In this document: positions 34,659 through 44,705 of the stretch, one piece after another
How positions within the stretch are numbered: position 1 is the first letter of the stretch
Layout of the letters: each line of letters begins with the position of its first letter
Origin: Durusdinium trenchii
Lineage: Eukaryota; Sar; Dinophyceae; Suessiales; Symbiodiniaceae
Assembly (NCBI GenBank): GCA_963970005.1
Contig: CAXAMN010018890.1
Coordinates: 1,087,193-1,151,192, forward strand
Length of the DNA: 64,000 nucleotides
Direction of reading: 5' to 3'
Position numbers and translations under genes: made by a program
The notes under the pieces: generated by a model
Seen by the model: the letters and a program-made list of their open reading frames with translations, nothing else
Database searches by the model: none
What the model was told of the DNA's origin: nothing

Positions 34659-35077
34659 TGCCTACGGTCAGTCAACCGTACCGATTCCACTTCCTGCAGG
34701 GTTTGGACTGGGGTATGTTGAACAGAGACCAGTTTGGAACCAGCCGGGATTGCTGTGCCGGTCGGTGTGCAGAGAAAGGTCAACTCGTCTGAAAGGCATG
34801 ATTTTACTAGAGTCCAAAATCCTGGGTTCACACTGTAATGTGTTGCGGGGCAACAATACAAGTCTGAAAACAACCAGTGGAGCAAGGCACGGAATGGCAA
34901 AAAGAGATGAGTGACCCAAAGAGCCAATCCTGGAAAATTTTCCAATTGTTTGCAAGTGCATTGACGATGTTTAAGCAGATCTTTGATCTGTGAGATCAGT
35001 TTGTCCTGTTTGTCTGGGTGCAGACTTACGAGGCCATTGAAAAAGTTAAAGCGCCATCCTATCCAATCAATGTCCAT
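34565..35077 (-). pseudogene. Reverse transcriptase C-terminal (thumb/connection) fragment
   Basis: The 170-codon frame starts DIDWIGWRFNFFNGLVSLHP, followed by DKQDKLISQIKDLLKHRQCT and a LENFPGLALWVTHLFLPFRA segment. This is the layout seen in DIRS/Ty3-like RTs after the catalytic palm: a FLG-like strand, a KxxKL helix, and the 'leave-it-to-L...GKL' region. The palm with its YxDD box is absent; upstream sequence passes within a few bases into an unrelated domain remnant, so an internal deletion probably removed it. Non-functional as it stands. Confidence 0.6.
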
Positions 35078-35255
35078 GTGTGCATTTACGCCAGCTGAGA
35101 GGTATGCAGAAAGTTCTATTAAGGAGATCCATTTCAGGAGGCACCAAAATGTCGATAGGCAAAACTGTTCGGTTGAGGCTTTCTAGTGCTGTACACAGAG
35201 GAGCTTGGGCTCCACTGCAAATGACTAAGAGCAGATGAGGCCCTGACGCAATCAA
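35067..35255 (-). pseudogene. Fragment resembling a SAM-binding methyltransferase start
   Basis: The frame encodes LLLVICSGAQAPLCTALESL followed by NRTVLPIDILVPPEMDLLN. A hydrophobic strand, a small-residue SGAQAP turn, a helix, and a second strand ending in Asp resemble motif I/II of C5-cytosine methyltransferases (DLFSG...A...G...FD). The rest of such a domain, including the Pro-Cys catalytic motif, is missing. It sits between the CCCH-finger protein and the RT fragment. The resemblance is short and the call is speculative. Confidence 0.3.
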
Positions 35256-35396
35256 AAGAGTACCTGGGCTGATCGGCGGTGATACGGAGGATTGGTTGGT
35301 CAGGGGTGGTGCAGGTTGCTCTTCGGCAGGACAGGCAGGGACAGGTGGTGATACCCTAGACGTGTCTGTGTCCCCTTCGGAACACGCAGGGCCCCG

Positions 35397-36591
35397 TTAA
35401 AACGGAGCAGTTCGAATGTCAATTGCAGTGTGCTTTTGGCCGCAAACTGTACCATCGTTCTTCAACACTGCACATACATGTTCATACTTACAGGCTTTAG
35501 GATTGGAGCACATTTTCTTCTGATACTTGAGGCAAATCGTTTTTTTCTGACCGTCGCGGATCACTTCAGTACCCCAGGCAGGCAGAGTTGAGGACATGGT
35601 CGATTTGCCTGAGCCTTTGGGTGAAGACTTACCACTGCCTTTGCTGCTGTCCTTTGAAACTCACGCGGGGCACGAATGGGGCGAGGTTGCAACAAGGAAG
35701 CCATTTCCGCTCGAATTTCAACGAGTTCGTGAATGGCGTCATCGAGGTCCACTGTTTATAGTTAAAAAGCCCAGCAATCTTTCCCCAAAGGACTTGATCG
35801 GCCATCTGTATTTCGGAAACATTTGGGGGGCGTAAACCACTCTCAGAATCGAAACGTTGACTCGCATGTGCCAAAAATCGATGAACATACTTCTTAAGCG
35901 TTGACAAACGCGCTCCCCGACAGAAGGCCACCGCGGCCGCCTGCAGGTGCAGAAGTTGAGACAACTGCTGAAGCCCAATGTTGGATTGGGGGATCTCTCG
36001 AACTGGGATATCATCGATCAGGAGATCCGACAAGGCGGAGAGATCGGCGCGGGCGGCTTTGCGAGCTCGGATCATTCTAGACTCATCTTGGAGTTTGGCA
36101 CAAAGCCGATATTTCCAGGCAATCCATTTCCATTTTTTCTGCTGAAGCTGCTGGTAAGTCAATGCTAGCATGCGACTGGAAGGCATGAGATCTGGATCCA
36201 GGAGTTCTCCTGCGTATTGACGCTCAAAGTTGTCTCGCAGCTCCCGAATGAGATCCGGGCTGAGCTTAGCCTGGAATGGTTCATTCCAAGATGAACTTGT
36301 TCGAGAACCTGAAGACAGGTCGGAGCTATCACCTGATGCCGGAATGAATGAGGCATGGGCGAGACCTGAAGCAGCCGCTGGCTGGCCATGCGTCCACAAC
36401 ACTCGAAGTGAAGAGCGGATCCTAGGGGTTATGTCCAAACCCATGGAATCAATGGCAGAGTCCAATTCCGTCAACGACAAGGCTAGCAGACCGAACGTTT
36501 CGGTGTCATAGTTCTCGTCCAGCTGTGCTTGTTGGACTGTGTCGGGGATGCGAAGTTCGTGCAACAAATCCACAAAACACGAGCGAGCCAT
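35397..36591 (-). pseudogene. Gag-like retroelement protein with CCCH zinc finger (frameshifted)
   Basis: The frame 36591-35629 starts MARSCFVDLLHELRIPDTVQ and stays open for 320 codons with helical character (QQLQQKKWKWIAWKYRL). The reading must shift near 35752 (DLDDAIHELVEIRAEMASLL) and again near 35650 (GKSSPKGSGKSTMSSTLPAW), reaching CLKYQKKMCSNPKACKYEH, a C-x7-C-x5-C-x3-H zinc finger, and stop at 35397. CCCH fingers after a helical Gag are common in dinoflagellate tyrosine-recombinase retroelements as I remember them. At least two frameshifts make it a decayed copy. Confidence 0.6.
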
Positions 36592-36717
36592 GAGATGGTA
36601 TACAACGATTGGAATATAGAGAAAAAGGATGTTCCATTAAAAATATAGAGATTTTTGTCTTTTTTTGCTTTGATTTAACATACGCATATTAGACAGGCTG
36701 AGAATTAAAGGAAGCAA

Positions 36718-37448
36718 TCATGCTGATTCAACCGGTGTACAATGTCGGGCTGGGTTCCACACAGCGGGTGGATGAGCGGTTGGCCCAAGAGGCCAAAAGC
36801 AGTCAATCGCTGATTGAAAACGCAAGCCATTGGCAACTGCAATGGTCAAAAAAAGCTTGGACTGTAGACAACATCCCACTGATTCACGTCCAGTGACTGC
36901 GATTGCAATGACTTTTCGAGCCATCCGCCGACCAAGCTGGTCAACTCCCGGAATCCCGGAGGCAAACTGCTTCCAGTTGGTTGGAAAATGGATGTTCGGG
37001 TCATGTTACATGCCCTGATCAATTGGAGGGGTAAGATACCCTCGAACCGAAAGGAGGACTAGAAAGGCCGCTTCCAAAGTGAGGTGTTCATCCACCAATT
37101 GAAGCTCTCTCAGGACGCCAATCGAGGAGGAGAGCTCCGCCGAAAGAACCGTGATGTTGGGTTCTTGCCGGGGATGTGGAATGAGCGCTCGAGCGAAGCG
37201 GAATGTCAATCGACTGTGCTTGGGCTTCCACGTATTTCATCCCGAAGTGGTTGATGTAGGCCTGAAGCGACGTCAGAGCGCACCAGAGGTCCCCTACCGG
37301 TTGGGTCAAGTGGGAAACTCCGGAAACGTGCAATATCGATCTGCACGACTCTCGCAGATTTTCCCATCTGTCCAATGCCGCTGGGTCGGGGTGAGCCCCA
37401 TCTGGCCCAGTACAATAAGCGAGAAGCACCGCAAGAAATTCCATGGTA
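36718..37448 (-). pseudogene. Upstream ORF remnant of the retroelement
   Basis: Two frames overlap: 37456-37088 (from MEFLAVLLAYCTGPDGAHP) and 37209-37006 (RFARALIPHPRQEPNITVLS). The second continues, after a break, in 36924-36718 (ARKVIAIAVTGRESVGCCLQ). I do not recognise a domain. Position just 5' of the Gag-like frame on the same strand suggests it belongs to the same element or an adjacent copy. Confidence 0.35.
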
Positions 37449-37650
37449 GCAAACAAAGAGCGTAACGAAACAAGGCTTCGTAGATTTCAGGCTAATAAAT
37501 GATCATACAAGAAGGGCAGGTCCAGGTGCAAGCAACAAACAAAATGCACAAGAAAGAAACTAAAAACACAATGAGTTTATTCCATGAGAGAAGTGGAGAG
37601 GAAAGATATAAACTATCGAGCTCTCAGTTAACTCAATTGGCTTTGGGTCC

Positions 37651-37704
37651 GCGCGCGCGCGCGCCTCCGGCAGCCGTTTTTAGAGCCCAAAAAAGGCGCG
37701 CGCC
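37651..37704. repeat. GC dinucleotide run and GC palindrome
   Basis: (GC)7 at 37651-37664 and the palindrome ggcgcgcgcc at 37695-37704 are arranged as an imperfect inverted repeat with ctttggg on the outer sides (ctttgggtccgcgcgc / gcgcgcgcccaaagg), so the segment could fold into a hairpin. Confidence 0.75.
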
Positions 37705-37854
37705 CAAAGGATTACCCCTTTTTTTCAGAACACGTTACCACCAGCGTGCGCTAAAACTGCCAATATTTCACTGTATTCTTGCATATCTAGTAGAGTAGTG
37801 CAAAAACACTATATTTCAGTGAGTGTATTATACTAAATGTGTCAGTGTCTTCAG

Positions 37855-38060
37855 TGTCACATAACCAAAAAACCAAAAAAACAAAACAAAAAAAAACAAC
37901 CCAAGACCCTCTGCAATCCATGAGTCTGTGTTTTTTGTTTTTTGGTTTTTCAACAGGTTTTGGACACTGCACTCAGGAAAACCAAAAAGAAAACCTTTGG
38001 ACCCAAGACCGTCTGCAAGCCATGAGATTGTTTTGTGTCTGTTTTTTTGGTTTTGCAATT
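37855..38060. repeat. A-rich/T-rich inverted stretches with a duplicated 30-bp word
   Basis: An accaaaaaaaccaaaaaa-type run is mirrored by ttttttgttttttggttttt. The word cccaagacc[c/g]tctgcaa[t/g]ccatgag occurs twice, about 100 bp apart, each followed by a T-rich run. It sits at the left margin of the AT-rich island. Confidence 0.7.
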
Positions 38061-38142
38061 TCACAAAATTCCTATGCCCATCCTGTCTGGCTCATAGTAT
38101 TCCTTTCATCGTTCAATTTGTTTCTCTGCTATCTGTCGAGCC

Positions 38143-38794
38143 CATGGCTGTGAGGGATGGAATATTGAGTTTTGAAGAAGGTATAGGCAACTGGCGGATG
38201 ACAAACAAATCAATTAACTTTCCAACTAACAAATACAAGTTTATTCATAACAGTTTAATTGAAATTCAAAAAATCGAAAATGAAACAATAGATGTGGTGG
38301 ATGAGTGGGACACCAAAGCAACATGTAAGCAAGTTGAAGAATTAAACCCATGTATGATCAGAGCAAAATTTGCGGGATCAGGCAAGTCATATATAGGACA
38401 GTATTTTAAGAAGATGGGTAAAAATGTTTTATTTGTGGTGCCTCATAATAGGTTAAGTCAAGAAATAGAAGGTGATTCAACAACCTATAACATGTTCTTT
38501 AGAATCCCAGTTCATAAGGGGGATGAACTACCAGAGTTTGACCATCGTGAATTTGATGTTATATTTTTGTATGAAGTCTATATGACCAATCTATATATCT
38601 ATAGTAAGTTTTTAAACTCTACTGAAAAACATAAAAACAATAAACTCATCATAGGAGCCGGTGACTGTAATCAACTTCCACCAATCAGTGATTTAACAAA
38701 CACTCAACCACATGATAAATATGCTGACCAATGTATGGACAAAATCTTTAAATACAATAAAACATCTATTTCCAGGGAATTGATCTTGCTTTGA
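38143..38794 (+). pseudogene. Superfamily-1-type helicase ORF in the AT-rich island (degenerate)
   Basis: From the ATG at 38143 the frame runs 216 codons. Visible motifs: Walker A AGSGKS (38372-38389); KNVLFVVPHNRLSQE, like motif Ia; a Walker B-like DVIFLYEVYM in which the usual Asp of DE is Tyr (TAT where GAT is expected); and GAGDCNQLPP, the motif III of SF1 helicases of the Pif1/viral type. It stops at 38792-38794, but a shifted frame (LNIKDFYEIF, about 38784-38953) appears to continue it. Codons are strongly A/T-ending, unlike the ACSL and MORN exons. Likely an insertion from a mobile or virus-like element, now inactive. The exact family is not visible. Confidence 0.6.
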
Positions 38795-39745
38795 ACATAA
38801 AAGATTTTTATGAAATTTTTCCAATATGGAATTATATTCTTTCTTTAATGAAAGAAATTCATACCACCAATATTCATTCTCTAGGATGGAAGCAAAACTC
38901 AATTAGAATTCCATTTGCATTGAATTGGAATCAAGTTAGAAAATTAGATATATAGATCACTTGAATTTAAGTTATATAAAGACGTTAACATTAGAAATCA
39001 TTAACAAATCAATTGGAAATTGGAATAAACACAATTACAATGTTTAATGCAAAACAAAATGAAGGAGTATTAAATGAGAAATAGATTGGAATTAAGTTAG
39101 AGTTGAATGAATAATATTAAACCAAAATCCATTATTCAAATTGAAATTGATCTAGACCTAAGGTAGAATTGAATTAAAGATATTTAACCTAGGAATTAAT
39201 TAATAGAACAATATTGCAATATTGATATAAAATTATGCTATAAATAATTCACTTTAATAAAAATTGCAAATTCACTTTGAATTCTAATAAATAGAATTTC
39301 AAATACATTCAATTTAAAATTAGATTGGAAATAAAAATATATTGCAAATTCACATATAAATTCAATTTGGAATTTAATATTAGACCCAGAAAAGATAATT
39401 ACAATTACAACAAAACTAAATTTGAATAAAATTGACCTCTAATTTGATTATAATGAATTTTAAAAAAACATAAACTTAATTTAGAATAATACATAAACTT
39501 AATTTAGGATGTAATTAGGTTCAAGTTAGAATTGAAATAGAAGTCTATTACATATTCAAAACAAATGCAATTTAAAATTCATTGAGATCCAATTTTATTA
39601 TCAATAAACATAGAAATGGGGAAAGTCAATTAGAATAAATATTGATTTAGAATTTAGTTGAATTGTATTTAAGTCAAAATTCATAGAATTAAAATAGAAT
39701 TGAGTCAATAACTATTTAGACATGGATAAGAAATAATGCTCGTCC
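38795..39745. other. Strongly AT-rich non-coding part of the island
   Basis: About 950 bp dominated by aatt, gaattg, taaat and aaattcaattt words, with no ORF beyond the short continuation near 38784-38953. Composition returns to normal at about 39745. I see no terminal repeat or target duplication. Confidence 0.85.
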
Positions 39746-39862
39746 ACATGAAAAGGTTTGGCTTTGGTATGAGCTGAAAACTTTCCACAGCAAGATTTGG
39801 CGGCTTGAAATGCTTAAAAAGGTGCACGCTCACAGTGACAAGCTCTTTTTTCCCCTCATCAA

Positions 39863-41525
39863 TCAGGCACGATTGCATGGAGGGCTGTAAGACAAGCAGA
39901 AACGAACTTCTTTAGGGAGTTTTGGTGACACCTGAGCATCCGGGACAATCGGAGCACCGCATTTTGGTCGGAAGCTGCTGCCTCGAAAGCTCAATCCGTG
40001 CTGAACAGTCCAAGTGGCAAAATGCACTATCTTGGGAGTAATGACAAACAGTGGTGATTCCTCAAGCTCTGACTCCGGGATATGATTTGGAGGAGGGGTG
40101 TCTACCGGGCTTTCTACAATCTCAATTGGATCGCTTGGTGATGGAATGGGCCTTGAAGCGATGCATACGGATTTCGGACTGCAGCTGAAGCGGATCATGG
40201 TTTGAATCTCTACCATAGAGGTTTACACTGCTCGGTAGGGATGATTTATGGTGACCTTGCAATGCATGGCTGGCAGGATCTAGATTCAATTGACATGCCC
40301 ATGACAACGAAGTGGCTTTAGCTGAATGGAGGGTATATCCGACAGCACAATCCCTAAGGCTTGAAATCTGACTGAGATACTGTCGAAGGCAAGCGATGGT
40401 CTAGCATATGACATGGGTTCCAGGATGACACCTGAGCCGTCGAGTTTGGGAAAAAGGTGGTCTGGGATGAACTGAGGTCCACACTTGTTATTTGAGGCGT
40501 CCCAAACATCATTCAAAGCTTCAAACATCTTCAAACCATTTGAGAACCCAACTAGGTTGGGGACTTTCGGAAATTAAGCCCAGGCATTGGACTGCAAATG
40601 GATATCCAGATTTACTGGATTTGGTTTGAATGCATGCTGCTTGCAATGACGCATTATCCATCATTATCCAAAATCAGCTTATCCCAAAAGACATGTTGAG
40701 CATCGTTGAAGCGTAGTGAGGCCCAAATACAAACAAGAAAGGAACCTTTGAAGACTCGTTCCTGAAGCGAGTGATGGCCTTCCATTAATGAAAGTTCCAA
40801 ATCACGAACGACGTACAAGGGCAGGGGGAAGCACTCATGTGTTTCTTTTGATTGAAAAGAAAGGCAGCTAAAAATGGGCGAGCACAAATCCAGAATTTTC
40901 AATTGAAGAATGTTCGAAACCCATCTAAGAGCTTTGAAAGTATTTAGACTGATCAACGGCGACAGCTGCAACGAATCTGAGTCCGGGTCCGTTTCTGACC
41001 ACTCTGAAAGCATCAAACGAAGAACATCAACTATTTCGACAGTTGAGCAGGAGGGCAAGTCCAATTCAAGATCAATTAGCCATTGAGCTAAGTTCAAGAA
41101 AGAAATGCAATAACGCTTAACTGTGCTTGGACTATACTTACGGATAAGCATGGAGATCAAATCTGGTCGACTGCTGAGAGACTGATTGCAGGAAAGAAGG
41201 ACACTGAATGCATGGCACAGTTGACAAACTTGTTCAAACACAGAGTTTCAGCAAGGTTTCTCTGGTTTGATTCCAACTCCATCTGTGAAACAAATTGGCG
41301 GCGGAACTGGCATGCTTGGAGCGTGCACCTGAAAGGATCGAAGCTGAGATGGGGTTGGTGGGAATGAAGGGGACCGAAACTGAATTAGTATCATTCACGA
41401 ACTCCTGAGAACAGCTGGGTGGATAGGGCTGACTGCGACGTTCAGTTCTAATGGTCGGCTTTGGGAGGGGTTTCGGGGGATCCTCGGCATCGTCCAAGAC
41501 CAGCTCGTCATCGTCGGACATGGCC
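39863..41525 (-). pseudogene. Tyrosine recombinase of a DIRS/Crypton-like element (several frameshifts)
   Basis: Likely start ATG 41525 (MSDDDELVLDDAEDPPKPLP). The reading passes through several frames: near 41241 into the SAM-like core-binding domain (SPSTVKRYCISFLNLAQWLI) ending in ASLRFNDAQH, which holds the first catalytic Arg; near 40640 into LQAACIQTKSSKSGYPFAV, the beta-hairpin Lys; then LHSAKATSLSW (HxxK in place of HxxR), GHHKSS and LYGRD, the second His and the nucleophilic Tyr (about 40310-40220). A C-terminal tail follows to 39863 with a GLSFRGSSFRPKCGAPI end. All catalytic blocks are in order, but at least four shifts make it inactive. Family knowledge: these recombinases integrate circular DNA of DIRS-like retroelements or Cryptons. 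Confidence 0.7.
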
Positions 41526-41604
41526 AGTGGCGCGATCACGAAACCACAACGGCACACGCTACCAATGCAAACTCAACAGTTCAATTGGCCTAGTGGAGCC
41601 TGGT

Positions 41605-42199
41605 TCACTGAAGGTCTCCGGGGCCTATCGACATGAAACGCGGCGCTTCCCAGCCGTTTTCCGCAGTGCTCAAGGGCCCTAGACGGCCACGGTATGTACG
41701 GTCAGTCATGCATGAAACACGTGGAAATTGCATGTAGAACCGGTCATCATGAACATATCCTTCACGCAAGCGGTCAAGGAAACCAAAACGATTCATCAGA
41801 ACTCTCCGTTTTGGATCTTTGTCAAACGGAACAGCAAGCAAGTCTCCAACATGTCCACTCACAAATTGTTCCAAAAAAAAACTGGTTGTCATCAACATCA
41901 GTATAAGAGGAATCAGCCACAACATGTTGAATTTCTTGGTGAAGATGACAAAGTTTGCAAAGTTTGAGCATGTTACCAAACGGATTTTGGATATTTCCTT
42001 GCATTTTGGGGTTAGGGTGTTCCAAAGGGATATCCCAATACAGTCCACTTTTGACAACATCTTTTCTCAAGTCAAATGATTCGGCAAACTCATGGTCAAC
42101 ACCAACAAGTTCAGCAACATCATGAGATCTAGCCACCTGTATGCAAGACGGAACAAGTTGCGACAGCACTACAACCCGGATTTTTTTTGACAACATCAT
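41605..42199 (-). pseudogene. Continuation of the GIY-YIG-containing ORF, two frames
   Basis: Frame 42199-41822 (SHDVAELVGVDHEFAESFDL ... SSYTDVDDNQFF) meets frame 42060-41605 (LEQFVSGHVGDLLAVPFDKD ... EGYVHDDRFYMQFPR) at a T8-9 homopolymer (41872-41880 on the + strand). A one-base change there would join them. The domain is unrecognised. It overlaps the end of the preceding 307-codon frame by a few bases (GCATGATG). Confidence 0.4.
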
Positions 42200-43480
42200 G
42201 CTCCACCAATGTGAATTTTCCGAACAGAAGCAAGAATGTCAAACACTTGCGGCTTAACCTTTGACACGTGCGGGCAACGCGTCGGCACTTGTATCACGAA
42301 GGTTTTGCAGCTGGTGAGGGGTGAAGTGTTCAAGAAACGTTCAAGTTTCGACTGAGCACGCGCAGTATTTTCATGGTCAAATTCGCCAGCAAAAACCCAA
42401 GCGCCAGTCGCAATTGCACGGGCTCTCCCCGTGTCCCGAAGTTGTTGGTAATTAAGGCGCGCATGCTTTTGGGAAAGGAAACGAGCAAACCAAGCAACGC
42501 GTTCAACAGCATACATCATGCGCATCACGTCAGATCGCGCACGTCCAAAAACTGAGAGCTGCCACGCACACAAGTCTTTAAAGGAAGAAACCCAATCAGG
42601 AATGCCAGGCAAACCTTTGCAGATGTCCGACCTGCGCTTTCCATGTCTTTCCAAAAGTTCATGGGAAACATTCAATTCGGATTCTTGTTCGAGGTTGGTC
42701 ATGCTTCTGAAACGAGGCCAGGGCCTAAATCTGTGTGGTTTGAAAGAATTGTTACGGACCCTGTCTTGAATAGAGGCCTGCATGGGATGGATGAGAAATT
42801 TTTCGTATGACAGAATATTGCTTTCTTCATGCCACGCAGCAACCACCATGAAAAATCTTTCAGGACGTGCGTTTCTCCAGGCACGGTAGCGCTTTGCGAC
42901 ATGCGCGAAATTCTCATTTTTGAAAGTAACTAAAACGCGTTCTTTAAAGCGCGCCACGACGCCCAAGTGATCAGCAGTATTTCTGCGCACGTTGGCTTTT
43001 CCAATGTAAAAAACCTTTTGTTGACTAGCCCAAACAAAATACTGGGCTGAGTTCTCCGGGACGACACTTCGTGCAAGCCAAGAACATGTGACAAGGTGCA
43101 GGCAAGCTTCCACAAACAAGACGACAACTTGACTCTTCTCATAGGATCATGAACAAGCGATTCAAGGAGCACACTATACATGCGTTGCATGATTCTCAAT
43201 TTTTTTTTCTGTCGTCATACGGAAAACCATTCAAACCCCAACCGCAACAAGCCTTAGCAACTTGCTCACAACGAGATTCGAAGTCAACGTGACGCACGTC
43301 AAGTTTGAGATACATGTTGAAGTGAGTGACAACTTCATGCGGCGGAACGTTCTTCAGGCAGCCCACAAGCGACTCTCGTGTGCAAAACTCAGATTGTGTA
43401 GATTCTTTCAAGCTCACAACACATTTTGGTGGCAAAATTTGTTGCAACAACACAAACCAGAACATGCTGACAGCAATCAT
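42196..43480 (-). pseudogene. GIY-YIG-like endonuclease protein of a mobile element (frameshifted)
   Basis: The frame 43119-42196 (307 codons) contains YFVWASQQKVFYIGKANVRR, where VFYIGKA fits the second strand and helix of the GIY-YIG nuclease fold, with Arg in the following helix (GVVARFKER). The first GIY strand would be the YFVW segment, so the match is divergent. Upstream frames 43480-43196 and 43199-42930 (RIMQRMYSVLLESLVHDPMR) look like its N-terminal part, shifted at a T-rich homopolymer near 43200 and again near 43130. GIY-YIG domains occur in Penelope-like retroelements and homing nucleases; which applies here is unknown. No RT is seen in this ORF. Confidence 0.5.
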
Positions 43481-43729
43481 GGAGAATACAGTTTCGCAAA
43501 AGTAAATACATGAAGGTAAGGTGTATGTTTATTTGCCCGCTGGCGCCGCAGAAACGAATCAAGGTACAACCAGCGTATACGTATGTTAGACACGTGTATG
43601 CACTTACCTCCGTCGGGCACCGCTTGTCAGCTCACAGCACAGCAAAACACCCAAACGACTTTCCTTTTTCTCCCGTAGAGAACTGAGTGAGGTGAGAGGC
43701 TCCCAGATCTTGTGAATCTGGTGTGGCGG

Positions 43730-44092
43730 TTAAGCGCCCACTCCCTGCTGAGCCTCTGTACTGCTAGCTTTCGGCATTAAGAACAGCACAGTGCACCAAG
43801 AGAACAGTGGCACTGTCATACAAATTTTGGCACATGTTGTAAAAATAAGCGACAAAAGCATCGCAAGGCAAAAAACTGCACAGGTGCAGCATACTGCAAA
43901 AGCATACAACAATTGAAGCGGTCTTTGAATGTCAATTCGCACAATGATTTCAATATTTTCTGTGGGCGGGAGGAATGATTGGAACAAGGTCAATTCAAGA
44001 GGATTGAACACTGAGAGAGGAATGAAAGGCCGTCGCAGGCCAAGTGAAAACACATGTCCCATTCCATTACAGTGGCTCCAGCTCGCAAACAC
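43730..44092 (-). other. Weak ORF with one hydrophobic segment
   Basis: A 120-codon frame with LLYAFAVCCTCAVFCLAMLL, a candidate membrane segment. It overlaps a + strand ORF (44054-44260) at its start. No homology recognised; may be part of the neighbouring mobile-element debris. Confidence 0.2.
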
Positions 44093-44260
44093 TCATTGAT
44101 CACACAGGACGATGTGGACGGCTATGCGGTCATCACCAGTGAAGACTACAGAAAACAAACGGAGCACCACCCTGAGCTGAAAGGCTGCACTGGCTACTCG
44201 GTTTTTGAGATTGAGATGCCTGACCAGGACTTGAATTATCTCAGCACAGACCCCAAATGA
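44074..44260 (+). CDS. Short coding segment, unknown protein
   Basis: After an AG acceptor (ccattacag) the frame reads HSLITQDDVDGYAVITSEDY and on to EMPDQDLNYLSTDPK before TGA at 44258-44260. The acidic, ordinary amino-acid composition looks coding. It may be the last exon of a + strand gene whose other exons I cannot place. Confidence 0.35.
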
Positions 44261-44454
44261 CCCCAACCAGCTTCAAAACGATTCGCTCAGACCGGTTTCT
44301 TGGTGCGCCCGACCTTCCCCAAAAAAATTTGTTCGGCCACACTCCTCTGTAGCTGTTGAACATGCTCACGACAAATTGAGAATGTCAATGTCCAATGCGT
44401 CTCACAGGCGCATCATCGCCCATTGTGAGACGGGCCCCTACGCGAACCCGCTTC

Positions 44455-44705
44455 TTTCGCGGGCGTCTGATCGGGCCACAGGGCTCAGGGGCGCGGCCAG
44501 TCAGTGTGGCCAGGGCTGGTCAGCGCACGTCAGCGCGGCCAGAGGACAACAGCAGGACAAGGGGCGCGGCCACAGATCCGGCCACAGACAGGGGCGCGGC
44601 CAACACAAGGACAACACGAGGACAAGGCCCGGACACAGAGCCGGGCCACAAAGCCCAGCCACAGAGTTCACGGGGCGGCTAGTGAGTGTGGCCAGCTCTT
44701 TTTTC
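44455..44705. repeat. GC-rich degenerate repeat (gcggccac / acaaggac words)
   Basis: Repeated ggggcgcggcca, ggccacag and aggacaac words. A longer word gcggc[c/t]agt[c/g]agtgtggccag occurs at both ends (about 44495 and 44677). All three + frames are open but of low complexity, so I do not call a gene. Confidence 0.75.

Noticed and set aside
33933-43480. One intact DIRS-like retrotransposon
   Set aside because: The parts are on one strand and in a plausible order, but many frameshifts, an RT deletion, the helicase island and the lack of visible termini mean I cannot show they belong to one element.
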